Assembly: GCA_963839955.1 (NCBI GenBank)
Contig: CAWIXB010000001.1
Coordinates: forward strand, 248,001-312,000
Source: CAWIXB01 sp963839955
GTDB lineage: Bacteria > Actinomycetota > Actinomycetes > JACCUZ01
Length of the DNA stretch: 64,000 nt
Reading direction: 5' to 3'
Shown: piece by piece, positions 17,540-26,422 of the stretch
Layout of the letters: the number at the start of each line of letters is the position of its first letter
Numbering within the stretch: the first letter of the stretch is position 1
Notes under the pieces: model-generated
Database searches by the model: none
What the model saw: only the letters and a program-made list of their open reading frames with translations
Told to the model about the DNA's origin: nothing
Program-made: the position numbers and the translations under genes

Positions 17540-18390
17540 GGCACCAGCCGCCGCTCGAGCAGGTCGAGAAGCACCTGGGAGACCAGCCCGAGCACGGCCA
17601 GCACGATCAGCCCGGTGTACATGACGTCGACCTGGAACAGCTGCCACGAGTTGAAGATCAGGAAGCCGAGCCCGCTCTTCGCACCGATGATCTCGGCCAC
17701 CGCGATGAGCAGCAGACCCATCCCCACGCCGAGGCGCAGACCGGTCATGATCATGGGGAGCGATCCGGGCAGTGCCACGGTCCGCAGGAACTGGAGGCGG
17801 CTCGCGCCGTAGTTGCGCGCCACCTCTTGGTAGATGACGTCGAGGTTCATGACACCGGCCATGGTGTTGAAAAACACGGGGAAAAAGACGCCGAGCGCGA
17901 CGAGCACCCACTTCGACGGCTCGCCGAGGCCGAAGATGAGCAGCAGCAGCGGCGCCAGGGCGGTCTTGGGCACGGGGTAGATGGCGCGGACCAGGGGCAG
18001 CAGCGCAGCCCGGCCGATGCGCGAGAAGCCGAGCACCAGGCCCAGCGCAAGTGCGGGCACCGCCCCGACGACGAACCCGATGCCGACACGACGAAGACTC
18101 GCGAAGGTGTGCTCGATGAGGCTGCCGTCCCGGATGCCGTCCCAGGTCGCGCCGGCGATGGTGCTGGGCGCAGGGAAGAAGCGGCTGTCGAGCAGGTCGG
18201 TGCGTGACGCCAGCTCCCACAGCAGCAGCAGTGCCGCTGGAGCGGCCAGGCGGACGACCGCCTCCATCCGCCGGGCCCGAGCGAGCGATGCTCCCTGCAC
18301 CGGGTCGACCACGGTCTCGACCACTGCAGATCGATCGCGGGAAGCAGCCTGTTGATCGGTCCGGCGGATGCTCTCCTGCTGGGTCGCCAT
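17527..18390 (-). CDS. ABC transporter permease, SsuC/TauC type
   Basis: 287 residues with about six membrane segments after a polar N-terminal stretch. It carries the family's cytoplasmic coupling loop (EVARNYGASRLQFLRTVALP), the EAA-like motif of binding-protein-dependent permeases for nitrate, sulfonate and similar anions. The start overlaps the ATPase stop by one base (TGATG), and its end overlaps the IclR gene, indicating tight co-translation. It forms the membrane channel of the importer encoded here. Confidence 0.92.
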   Translation of the reverse strand: MATQQESIRRTDQQAASRDRSAVVETVVDPVQGASLARARRMEAVVRLAAPAALLLLWELASRTDLLDSRFFPAPSTIAGATWDGIRDGSLIEHTFASLRRVGIGFVVGAVPALALGLVLGFSRIGRAALLPLVRAIYPVPKTALAPLLLLIFGLGEPSKWVLVALGVFFPVFFNTMAGVMNLDVIYQEVARNYGASRLQFLRTVALPGSLPMIMTGLRLGVGMGLLLIAVAEIIGAKSGLGFLIFNSWQLFQVDVMYTGLIVLAVLGLVSQVLLDLLERRLVPWAR

Positions 18391-19259
18391 CAGTGCTCCT
18401 CCGTCCCCTCGGCGGACATTGCTCGACCGACCTCGTCGCGCAGCTGGTCCCAGAGGTCTACGACCAGGGCGCCGTACTCAGGTCGCTGGCGGAGGGCCAT
18501 CACGTCGCGGGGCCGGTCGAACGGCACCACGACCTCCGACTTGATGCGGCCCGGGTGCGCGGTCATCACGAGGATGCGGTCGGAGAGGGTGACGGCTTCG
18601 TCGAGGCTGTGCGTGATGTAGACAACCGTCTTCCCGGTCTCGTCCCAGATGCGCAACAACTCGGCCTGCAGCACCGCCTTGGTCTGCTCGTCGAGCGCCG
18701 CGAACGGCTCGTCCATGTAGAGCACGTCGGGGTCGTGAGCGAACGCCCGGGCGATCGCGACCCGCTGCTTCATGCCACCACTGAGCTGGTGCGGGTAGGC
18801 ATCGCGGAAGTCGGTGAGCCCGGTCTTGCGCAGCCACTCGTCGGTGCGGGCAGCGATCTCGGCGCGAGGTGCCTTGCGCATGCGCAGCCCGTAGCTCACG
18901 TTCTGGGCCACGGTCAGCCAAGGGAACGCGCTCTGCTGCTGGAAGATCACCGCGTTGTCGGGCCGCTTATCGTCGCTCTCGCGACGCAGCACGACCCGCC
19001 CCTCGGTCTGCCGGTCGAGGCCGCTGAGCACCCGCAGGAGTGTCGTCTTCCCGCACCCCGACGGCCCCACCAGCGTGAGGAACTCACCGTCGCGCACGTC
19101 GAGCGACACGTCGTCAAGCGCGGTCACCGTGCGGCCGCCCTGCCCGGGGAAGGTCTTGGACAGATGCGACACCGCGATCTTGGCGTCGTCGACGAGTACG
19201 TCGGGAGGCTGCCCCGACGTTGTCTGTGCTGTCGTGGATCCGGACGTCATCGGCGTCAT
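18390..19259 (-). CDS. ABC transporter ATP-binding protein, SsuB/TauB type
   Basis: 289 residues. Walker A is GPSGCGKTT (65-73), the Q-loop region is FQQQSAFPWLTV, the signature is LSGGMKQR (159-166), Walker B is VLYMDEPFAALD (179-190), and the H-loop is ITHS. It energises the importer. The start codon overlaps the upstream substrate-binding-protein stop (ATGA). Confidence 0.95.
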   Translation of the reverse strand: MTPMTSGSTTAQTTSGQPPDVLVDDAKIAVSHLSKTFPGQGGRTVTALDDVSLDVRDGEFLTLVGPSGCGKTTLLRVLSGLDRQTEGRVVLRRESDDKRPDNAVIFQQQSAFPWLTVAQNVSYGLRMRKAPRAEIAARTDEWLRKTGLTDFRDAYPHQLSGGMKQRVAIARAFAHDPDVLYMDEPFAALDEQTKAVLQAELLRIWDETGKTVVYITHSLDEAVTLSDRILVMTAHPGRIKSEVVVPFDRPRDVMALRQRPEYGALVVDLWDQLRDEVGRAMSAEGTEEH

Positions 19260-20290
19260 CCCTTAGTGAGGTCGGAGCAGGCGTCCTGGCGCTTGTCCAG
19301 CCACTCGGTCTTGACGAGGTCGTCGGCCTTCACGGAGTCCTTCACCAGGCCGGCCTCCTCGAAGTACGAGAGCGTGTCGTTCAGGTCGTCGGTGTTGACG
19401 GCCGCGTCGGGGTGGATCCGCGGCAGCGTCACCTTCTTGAGGCTCGCCGCCTCCTCGCCGGTGAACTCGGCGATCTCCTTCACGACCTCGTCGCGACCCT
19501 GTCCACTCTCGACGGTCTTCGCGTAGTCGGCGACACCGCACGCATAGGCGTCCATGAACCGCTGGGCAACCTCCGGGTTCTCCTCGGCCCATCGGCCGCC
19601 GAAGACAGTCACGGCGACCTGCTGGTCCGGGATGATCTTGCCGCCGTCGACGAGCACCTTGCCGAAGCCCTGCTCCACGGCCTGAGTGACGTACGGCTCG
19701 AAGAGGAACGCCACCTGCGCCGCGCCCTTCTCGAGGGCGACGAGGCGCTCGGACTGGCCGAGGTTGGTGATGTTCACATCCTTGGCGGTGAGCCCCCCCT
19801 GCTCGAGGTAGGCCTCCAGGGAACGGTCGACGCTCGAGCCCTTCGAGCCGAGGGCGATCGTCTTGCCCTTCAGGTCCTCGGGCCCCTTGATCTGGCCGGC
19901 CAGGTCGGACTTGACGACCAGCGCGCCGTAACTCGGCTCACTGCCGTTGCTGAACGAACCCTTGTCGGCCACCACCTGAAGCTCGTTGCCGCCGGCGTGG
20001 GCGTTGACCATTCCCGCGTCGATCGAGAGGCCGGCCACGTCGACCCGGCCGGACGCCAGCAGCGGGATGATGTCCGAGCCGGCCTTGAAGCCGGAGTACT
20101 TCATCTTGATCCCGACGTCGGCGAAGTAGCCCTTCTGCTGGGCGAGTACCAGGCCCGCGTCACTGGCCGACGTGGGCGACCCCACCGTCACCGTGGTCGT
20201 TCCGTCCGAGTCGGTGGCCTCACCGCCACCGCATGCGGACAGCAGAACGAGACACCCTGCTGCAGCAGCTGCTCCGAGACGAGTTCTCAT
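19256..20290 (-). CDS. ABC transporter substrate-binding lipoprotein, SsuA/ThiY-like
   Basis: 344 residues from the ATG at 20290. The signal sequence MRTRLGAAAAAGCLVLLSAC ends in a lipobox (LSAC), so the protein is probably lipid-anchored on the outer face of the membrane. The mature part is a type-2 periplasmic-binding fold of the NMT1/sulfonate/nitrate class (DAGLVLAQQKGYFADVGI, LASGRVDVAGLSID). Ligands in this family range from aliphatic sulfonates to pyrimidines and aromatic acids. Given the downstream ThDP decarboxylase and aldehyde dehydrogenase, a 2-oxo or aromatic acid is a reasonable guess. First gene of the operon; the upstream ATG at 20350 is rejected because it would bury the signal peptide. 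Confidence 0.9.
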   Translation of the reverse strand: MRTRLGAAAAAGCLVLLSACGGGEATDSDGTTTVTVGSPTSASDAGLVLAQQKGYFADVGIKMKYSGFKAGSDIIPLLASGRVDVAGLSIDAGMVNAHAGGNELQVVADKGSFSNGSEPSYGALVVKSDLAGQIKGPEDLKGKTIALGSKGSSVDRSLEAYLEQGGLTAKDVNITNLGQSERLVALEKGAAQVAFLFEPYVTQAVEQGFGKVLVDGGKIIPDQQVAVTVFGGRWAEENPEVAQRFMDAYACGVADYAKTVESGQGRDEVVKEIAEFTGEEAASLKKVTLPRIHPDAAVNTDDLNDTLSYFEEAGLVKDSVKADDLVKTEWLDKRQDACSDLTKG

Positions 20291-20449
20291 GCGTTGGATC
20301 CCTTGGCACCTGGAGGACAGATTGGGATAACGGTATGACCAATATGCCACGAAAACAACGCGAACGTCCCACTATGTGGGCGCATGCTGCGAAAGCGTGT
20401 CCGGCGGGAGTGCCGTCTGCGCCGGCGAGGGAGCGGCTACCTTCGACGC

Positions 20450-21244
20450 ATGTTCGCGGCCCAGAGGCGCAACGGGATCCTGGAGCTCGTGAGGACGAAC
20501 GGCGCGGTGTCCTTGCGGGAGCTGGCGCAGATCTTCGGTACGTCCGAGGTCACGATCCGCAGGGACCTGCGATTCCTCGAGTCCGAGGGACTGCTCGACC
20601 GCCGGCACGGGGGCGCGGTCGCGAGCGGGGCACTGGCGCACGAGCCGACGTACTACGAGAAGACGAGAACCGCGTCGCGCGAGAAGGTGGCCATCGCCGA
20701 GCTCGCGGCCACGCTCGTCGACGAGGGTGACGCGGTGGTCATCGGGGCGGGCACCACGACACAGGCGCTGGCCCGGCGGCTTGCGCGCTACAAGGACCTC
20801 ACCGTGGTGACGAACTCCCTGCTGGTGGCCGAGGCCCTCGCCCGCGCGCGCGGTGTCGATGTGGCGATGACCGGAGGCACCCTGCGAGGGTCGATCTTCG
20901 CGCTGGTCGGCGGGGTGACCGAGCAGACCCTGGCCGGCATCCGGACGCGGCGCGCGTTCCTCTCCGGCAACGGACTGACCGCGGAACGCGGGCTCTCCAC
21001 CCCCAACATGCTCGTCGCCAGCGTCGACCGGGCCATCGCAGTCTCGGCCGAGGAGGTCGTGGTGCTGGCCGACCACACCAAGGTGGGCATCGACACGATG
21101 GTCCAGACGATCCCCCCGGGCCGCATCAGCCACCTGGTCACCGACGACGCGACGCCCGCTGACGTCCTCGGGCGGCTCCGCGACCAGGGCGTGACCGTGC
21201 ACGTGGCCGACGCCGGCGAGGCCGAGCAGGTGCACTCGGCCTGA
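20450..21244 (+). CDS. DeoR family transcriptional regulator
   Basis: 264 residues from ATG at 20450. The N-terminal DeoR helix-turn-helix (MFAAQRRNGILELVRTNG, LAQIFGTSEVTIRRDL) is followed by a DeoRC sugar-phosphate sensor domain. That domain shows the GTTT ribose-phosphate-isomerase-like motif (VIGAGTTTQALARRL) and a closing VVVLADHTKVG. DeoR proteins usually repress sugar catabolic genes and respond to phosphorylated sugars. It is upstream of and co-directional with galT and a secreted glycosidase, so galactoside use is the likely regulon. Two direct repeats upstream of galT are candidate binding sites. Confidence 0.9.
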   Translation: MFAAQRRNGILELVRTNGAVSLRELAQIFGTSEVTIRRDLRFLESEGLLDRRHGGAVASGALAHEPTYYEKTRTASREKVAIAELAATLVDEGDAVVIGAGTTTQALARRLARYKDLTVVTNSLLVAEALARARGVDVAMTGGTLRGSIFALVGGVTEQTLAGIRTRRAFLSGNGLTAERGLSTPNMLVASVDRAIAVSAEEVVVLADHTKVGIDTMVQTIPPGRISHLVTDDATPADVLGRLRDQGVTVHVADAGEAEQVHSA

Positions 21245-21343
21245 CGGCCGCCACGGCCTGCGTCCGCGGCCTCGGATCGCCGTCGCGGGCATCCGCAACA
21301 GACCGCCAGGCGTCATATGGCGATCGTTTGCTGATCGATATTG

Positions 21344-21358
21344 CACGAAAGTAAGCAA
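21344..21358 (+). promoter_or_regulatory. Candidate DeoR operator half, repeat 1
   Basis: CACGAAAGTAAGCAA, repeated 57 bases downstream with 13 of 15 matches. It lies in the DeoR-galT intergenic region, ahead of a TTGACA box at 21363-21368. Assignment to the adjacent DeoR protein is inferred. Confidence 0.45.
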
Positions 21359-21400
21359 CTATTGACAGGGTCCTCCGCAGCCTGCCACGGTGACGCGCGT

Positions 21401-21415
21401 CACAAAAGTACGCAA
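21401..21415 (+). promoter_or_regulatory. Candidate DeoR operator half, repeat 2
   Basis: CACAAAAGTACGCAA, the second copy of the 15-base direct repeat, 70 bases before the galT start. Confidence 0.45.
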
Positions 21416-21484
21416 GCCGGACTGTGGATCATGGTTCGGTGCGCAGATCGATCAGGGGACCCTGCCGGCGATGACACAGCGACC

Positions 21485-22603
21485 ATGACGCTCCAGCAAC
21501 CGCGCCCGGTGCTGGGCGCGCACGGCGAGCTCGTCGAGGTCACTCGCGGGCAGCTGACGGACGGTCGTGAGGTGGCGTTCTACGACGACGCCCCCTGCGG
21601 ACGCGAGCTGCCGCTGCCGGCCCGCGGCCGGGTGATCGAGCGGGTGCCCTCCGAGCTGCGGCTGGACCGGATGCTCGACGAGTGGGTCGTGATCGCTGCG
21701 CACCGCCAGGCCCGGACCCACCTGCCCTCCGCCGACGACTGCCCGCTGTGCCCGACGCAGCGCGGCGGGCCGGCGACCGAGGTGCCCGCCGCGGACTACG
21801 ACGTCGTCGTGTTCGAGAACCGGTTCCCCGCACTGGCCGGCGAGCAGCTGGCGCCCGCGGTCGACCGCCTCACCATCCGGCCGGGCGTGGGGCGCTGCGA
21901 GGTGGTCTGCTTCACCAGCGAGCACACCGGCTCCTACGGCTCGCTGCCGGAGCAGCGCCTGATCACGCTCGGCACAGCGTGGGCAGACCGGGTCCGCGTG
22001 CTGTCCCGGCTCCCGGCGGTGGAGCACGTGCTGGTCTTCGAGAACCGCGGCCAGGACATCGGCGTCACCCTGGACCACCCGCACGGTCAGATCTACGGCT
22101 ATCCGTTCGTGCCGCCGTACACCCGGCGGCACATGGAGGTTGCTCGCGCGCACCGGGGCCGGACCGGCCGCTGCCTCGTGTGCGACCTGGTGCAGGAGGC
22201 CGAGGTCAGCCCGCGGCTGGTCGCGGCCACGGACCGGTCGGTGGCGTACGTGCCGATGGCTGCGCGATGGCCGTACGAGGTGCATGTCGTGCCTCGCACG
22301 CACGTCCCGGACCTCGCGGCTCTCGACCCGTTCGAGCGCGACGACCTCGTCCTGCTCTCTGCCCGCGTCGCGCGTGCGTACGACCGACTCTTCGACCGGC
22401 CCGCGCCCTACGTCGCCGCCTGGCAGGGCGCGCCGGTGCGTAGCGGTCGCGACGACGTCCACCTGCACCAGCAGATGTTCACGGTGCGGCGAGCAGCGGA
22501 CAGGCTCAAGTTTCTCGCCGGCAGCGAGTCGGCTGCCGGTGCCTTCGTCAACGACATCGTTCCCGAGACGGCTGCCAGCCGGTTGGTCGCGGCGATGCAC
22601 TGA
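21485..22603 (+). CDS. galT: Galactose-1-phosphate uridylyltransferase
   Basis: 372 residues. It exchanges UMP between UDP-glucose and galactose-1-phosphate in the Leloir pathway. The active-site HPH triad is DHPHGQIYGY (H198-P-H200, with H200 the expected uridylylated residue). CPLC (86-89) and a downstream H-x-H (VHLHQQ) fit the metal and nucleotide sites of the HIT-fold family. The ATG at 21485 is chosen; the upstream frame covers the operator region. No galK or galE is nearby in the window. The next gene is a secreted beta-galactosidase-like enzyme, which would supply galactose. Confidence 0.92.
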   Translation: MTLQQPRPVLGAHGELVEVTRGQLTDGREVAFYDDAPCGRELPLPARGRVIERVPSELRLDRMLDEWVVIAAHRQARTHLPSADDCPLCPTQRGGPATEVPAADYDVVVFENRFPALAGEQLAPAVDRLTIRPGVGRCEVVCFTSEHTGSYGSLPEQRLITLGTAWADRVRVLSRLPAVEHVLVFENRGQDIGVTLDHPHGQIYGYPFVPPYTRRHMEVARAHRGRTGRCLVCDLVQEAEVSPRLVAATDRSVAYVPMAARWPYEVHVVPRTHVPDLAALDPFERDDLVLLSARVARAYDRLFDRPAPYVAAWQGAPVRSGRDDVHLHQQMFTVRRAADRLKFLAGSESAAGAFVNDIVPETAASRLVAAMH

Positions 22604-22658
22604 CCGACCATCCCTCTCGTCCCTGCGGGCGAGGTCCCCACTAGCAAGGGAGAGTTAC

Positions 22659-25181
22659 GTGAGACGACCAGCACGCACGCGCAGCCGATGGCGGACGCGC
22701 GGCCTGACGGCTGCGGTGACCGCGAGCCTGGTGGCTCTCCCGTTGGCCGCGATGACCGCGCCATCGGTGGCCGACACGACGTGGGAGCCCAAGGAACCGC
22801 CCATCAGCACGCCCTGGACCGACCAAGTAACACCCGACAACGCGCTGCGGGAGTACCCCCGCCCGCAGCTCACCCGCGACCGTTGGCAGAACCTCAACGG
22901 GGTGTGGCAGTTTGCCGGTGCGGAAGCGGGTGAGTCCCCGACGTTCGGCCAGGACCTCGACGAGCGGATCCTGGTCCCGTATCCCGTGGAGTCGGCGCTG
23001 TCCGGCATCATGCGCTCCGAGCAGCGGATGTTCTACCGCCGTACCTTCACCGTGCCGAGGACGTGGCGGATCGCCCGCGGCGAGCAGCTCGTGCTGCATT
23101 TCGGCGCCGTCGACTACGACGCCAAGGTGTGGGTCAACGGCCAGCAGGTGGCCACCCATCGCGGCGGCTACGACGGGTTCGACGTCGACGTCACGAACGC
23201 CATCTCGGGCCGCGGCCCGCAGGAGCTCGTGGTGTGGGCCGAGGACCTCACCGACGCGACGAACCAACCGATCGGCAAGCAGCGCCGCGTCAGCGACCGC
23301 GGCATCTTCTACCAGGGCAGCTCCGGCATCTGGCAGACGGTGTGGATGGAGCCGGTCCGGCCGGTGCACGTCTCGACACTCGACATGACACCCGACCTGG
23401 CGACCTCGTCGTTGCGGCTGACCGCCAACGTGCCGGGCGCCACGGCCCGCCAGCGGGTCGAGGCCACGGCGTACGACGGGAAACGCAAGGTCGGGACGGT
23501 GACCGGCCCGGCGAACGCACCGCTCACCCTGAAGGTGCCCAACGCCAAGCTGTGGTCCCCGGACTCGCCGTTCCTCTACGACCTTCGGGTGCGGGTGCTC
23601 GAAGGCGACGAGCGGCTGGACTCGGTCGAGTCGTACTTCGGGATGCGCGAGATCAGCCTGAAGAACGGCGCCGACGGTAAGCCGCGGATGGCGCTGAACG
23701 GCAAGATCCTGTTCAACCTGTCGACCCTCGACCAGGGCTTCTGGCCGGACGGGCTCAACACTGCGCCGACCGACGAGGCATTGCGCTTCGACCTTGCCCA
23801 GCACAAGGTGCTCGGCTTCAACACGGTGCGCAAGCACATCAAGGTCGAGCCGGACCGGTGGTACTACTGGGCCGACAAGCTCGGTCTGATGGTGTGGCAA
23901 GACATGCCCGCGACCAAGACCTCCGCGATCCCGCCTGGACCCTGGCGCGCCCAGTTCGAGGCCGAGTTGCACGAGATGGTGCGCGAGCACAAGAGCTGGA
24001 CGTCCATCGTGGCGTGGGTTCCCTTCAACGAGGGTTGGGGTGAGTGGGACCGCGCTGAGACCGGACGGATCGCCAACGACGTCAAGGCACAGGATCCGTC
24101 CCGTCTGATGAACGCGCACAGCGGCGTGAACTGCTGCAACTCGAAGGGCGACTCGGGTCAGGGCGACATCCTCGACTACCACCAGTACGTCGGACCGGCG
24201 ACGCCCGTCTCCGATGGAAAGCGGGTGGCGGTCGACGGCGAGCATGGTGGCTTCGGTCTCGAGGTGCCCGGTCACATGTGGTTCGCAGACGGCCACGCCT
24301 ACGAGATGACCGACTCCAAGGAGGAGCTCACCCGCCGATACGTCGAGAACCAGCAGGACGTGCTCAAGGCTGCCAATACGTGTGGCATCGGAGCGTCCAT
24401 CTACACGCAGGTCACCGACGTCGAGCACGAGGTCAACGGATTCTTCACCTACGACCGGCAGGTCGAGAAGATGGACTTCGCGCAGGTGCGGGCCATCAAC
24501 GAAGAGATCGTGGCGAAGGCCGACGGCCAGAGCGACGTCCCGACGTACCCGCCCGGTACCCCTGGCCTGACCGGCTCGTCGTACTGGCCGCTGGACGAAA
24601 ACAGCGGCACCACTGCAGCCGACCAGGTCGGCGACGACGACCTGACCCTGCGTGCCGATGCCACCTGGACGCCGGGGAAGTCAGGCTCCGCGCTGCAGTT
24701 CGACGGCTCGGGCGACCACGCCGAGACCGAGGGCCCGGTGGTCGACACGTCCGGCAACTTCTCGGTGTCCGCGTGGGTGAAGCTGGACCGGACAAACGGC
24801 TGGCTGACCGCAGTCGGTCAGGACGGTCCCGTGCAGTCGACGTTCTTCCTGCAGAAGACCGGCGACTCGAACCGCTTCTCGTTCAGCACCGCTGGTGGCC
24901 GTGCGCTTTCGACGTTCACTCCGGTGGTCGGCCAGTGGTACCACCTGGTCGGCGTGCGCGACGCTGCAACGCAGACGCACTCGCTGTACGTGGACGGTGT
25001 CCAGCAGAGCTCGTTCACCCAGTGCCTCAACCCCGTCTCGGACGGTCCGTTCACCGTGGGCCGTGCCCGCTTCAACGGCGGTGACGTGGACTTCTGGCCG
25101 GGTGCTGTCGACCAGGTGCATGTCTGGGACCGGGCCTTGTCCGCCTCCGAGGTGGCGCAGCTGCACGCCTCCGGCAACTAG
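22659..25181 (+). CDS. Secreted GH2-family glycosidase with C-terminal LamG-like domain
   Basis: About 840 residues from the GTG at 22659, which has AAGGGAGAG just upstream. A signal peptide with RR near the start and a long hydrophobic core (TAAVTASLVALPLAAM) indicates export. A GH2 sugar-binding jelly roll, Ig-like domain and TIM barrel follow. The acid/base Glu458 lies in PFNEGWGEWD, and the nucleophile region is near TQVTDVEHEVNG. Residues about 640-838 form a concanavalin/LamG fold (YWPLDENSGTTAADQVG to VDQVHVWDRALSASEV) that probably binds polysaccharide. Together with galT it suggests use of galactosides, though related GH2 enzymes act on other beta-glycosides. Confidence 0.9.
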   Translation: MRRPARTRSRWRTRGLTAAVTASLVALPLAAMTAPSVADTTWEPKEPPISTPWTDQVTPDNALREYPRPQLTRDRWQNLNGVWQFAGAEAGESPTFGQDLDERILVPYPVESALSGIMRSEQRMFYRRTFTVPRTWRIARGEQLVLHFGAVDYDAKVWVNGQQVATHRGGYDGFDVDVTNAISGRGPQELVVWAEDLTDATNQPIGKQRRVSDRGIFYQGSSGIWQTVWMEPVRPVHVSTLDMTPDLATSSLRLTANVPGATARQRVEATAYDGKRKVGTVTGPANAPLTLKVPNAKLWSPDSPFLYDLRVRVLEGDERLDSVESYFGMREISLKNGADGKPRMALNGKILFNLSTLDQGFWPDGLNTAPTDEALRFDLAQHKVLGFNTVRKHIKVEPDRWYYWADKLGLMVWQDMPATKTSAIPPGPWRAQFEAELHEMVREHKSWTSIVAWVPFNEGWGEWDRAETGRIANDVKAQDPSRLMNAHSGVNCCNSKGDSGQGDILDYHQYVGPATPVSDGKRVAVDGEHGGFGLEVPGHMWFADGHAYEMTDSKEELTRRYVENQQDVLKAANTCGIGASIYTQVTDVEHEVNGFFTYDRQVEKMDFAQVRAINEEIVAKADGQSDVPTYPPGTPGLTGSSYWPLDENSGTTAADQVGDDDLTLRADATWTPGKSGSALQFDGSGDHAETEGPVVDTSGNFSVSAWVKLDRTNGWLTAVGQDGPVQSTFFLQKTGDSNRFSFSTAGGRALSTFTPVVGQWYHLVGVRDAATQTHSLYVDGVQQSSFTQCLNPVSDGPFTVGRARFNGGDVDFWPGAVDQVHVWDRALSASEVAQLHASGN

Positions 25182-25195
25182 GAGCGCGCTCGTTC

Positions 25196-25226
25196 GCGGT
25201 GGGGTCACTGCACGTGGCCCCACCGC
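25196..25226 (+). terminator. Strong hairpin after the GH2 gene
   Basis: GCGGTGGGGTCA pairs with TGGCCCCACCGC (11 of 12 Watson-Crick plus one G-T) around a 7-base loop, 15 bases after the stop. There is no T-tract, as is common for actinobacterial terminators. Confidence 0.55.
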
Positions 25227-25550
25227 AGACGGCTCTCGGTCAAGTCCGTAGCCGTGAGATCGAAGGTGATGAGCGTGGTCATCGACCCTGACCACCGACG
25301 GCCACGTTGACGCCGCCCTGCTTGCGGGCGGTCATCGTGAACGGACGACTCACCTCGTGGCACGAGACCGCAGACGGCTGGCAGCGGATCAACAGCGCAC
25401 CGGTGGGCGACGCCGTACCGTCGCAGACCCTCGCGGACTGGTCACCGACGGTTGGCCTCCGGCTCGACAGGGGAACCATCTCGGCGGACAGAATGACCGT
25501 CCTCCAGTGATGCGTGGAACACCTCGCAACAGGTCCGGAAGGGTATCCCG
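25227..25550 (+). other. Stretch without a recognisable gene
   Basis: About 320 bases between the hairpin after the GH2 gene and the PhyH gene. A 67-codon plus-strand frame (25307-25510) and a 100-codon minus-strand frame (25279-25581) are open, but neither has a ribosome-binding site or recognisable domain. The end of the stretch holds the ribosome-binding region (GGAAGGG) of the next gene. Confidence 0.4.
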
Positions 25551-26375
25551 ATGGCTGAAACGCTCGCCGCCGACATCGCACAGGCCACTGAAGCTCTCGC
25601 GGAGGACGGTGTCACCGCCCTCAGCGGTGCGTTCGCCCGTGACTGGGTCGCCACCATGCGGGAGGACATCGAGGCTGCGTTCGAGGACGCCATCGGCCGC
25701 GAGGGCGGCGCGGTCGGCCGTGGTCCGGCGCGCTACTACGTCGAGATCCACCCGGAGCAGATGCGGGGCTTCGTCGACCTGGTGACCCACCCGTGGGTGA
25801 CCGGTATCTGCCGCGGGGTGCTCGGCCGCGACTACGAGATCGTCGAGATCGGCTTCGACATCCCGTTTGCGGGCGCCCACAACCAGCCGTGGCACCGTGA
25901 CTTCCCGTCGCCGCGCGAGACCTACCATGACCGCCGGCTCACGTCGCTCGCCTTCAACCTGACGGCGGTCGACACGACGCCCGACATGGGTCCTTTCGAG
26001 ATCGCCGTCGGCACGCAGTGGGAGCAGGGCGCCGAGTTCGAGCACGGGATGTTCCCCGACAAGTCACAGTGGCCGCGCTACGAGGCACGCGCGCAACGGA
26101 AGCTGCCGCAGATGGGTGACATCTCAGCACGGTCGGCCCTCACTATCCACCGGGGCACAGCCAACCACTCGGACGAGTCTCGGCCCGTCCTTGTCCTCGG
26201 CGTCGACGCGCCTGGCGCGGGCCACGCCGAACTGCACGACATGGCGGTTACCCGTGCCTATCACGCCGCGCTTCCCGAGTGGGTTCGCGCGCACCTACGC
26301 TGTCCCGTCGTCGACGACCTCGCGCCGATCGTGCAGAAGCACAACATCGAGGGTCTGGTGATGGGCGTGCCGTGA
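25551..26375 (+). CDS. Phytanoyl-CoA dioxygenase (PhyH) family protein
   Basis: 274 residues. The Fe(II)/2-oxoglutarate oxygenase facial triad is suggested by H115-x-D117 in QPWHRDF and a distal His (H200 in LTIHRGTANHS), followed by an Arg eleven residues on for 2-oxoglutarate. It presumably hydroxylates an unknown small substrate. The stop overlaps an alternative GTG start of the next Gfo/Idh gene (GTGA), so the two are likely co-translated; PhyH and Gfo/Idh proteins commonly sit in sugar or cyclitol catabolic clusters. Confidence 0.85.
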   Translation: MAETLAADIAQATEALAEDGVTALSGAFARDWVATMREDIEAAFEDAIGREGGAVGRGPARYYVEIHPEQMRGFVDLVTHPWVTGICRGVLGRDYEIVEIGFDIPFAGAHNQPWHRDFPSPRETYHDRRLTSLAFNLTAVDTTPDMGPFEIAVGTQWEQGAEFEHGMFPDKSQWPRYEARAQRKLPQMGDISARSALTIHRGTANHSDESRPVLVLGVDAPGAGHAELHDMAVTRAYHAALPEWVRAHLRCPVVDDLAPIVQKHNIEGLVMGVP

Positions 26376-26422
26376 CTGCTCCCCTCCGTTGCGACCCGTC
26401 GCCCGCTGTCAACCTCGACGGC

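Noticed and set aside
22641..24428. 595-codon minus-strand frame opposite the GH2 gene
   Set aside because: Shadow frame rich in His, Arg and Val; the GH2 catalytic motifs are on the plus strand.
25307..25510. 67-codon plus-strand frame between the GH2 and PhyH genes
   Set aside because: Composition is protein-like, but there is no start signal or recognisable family.
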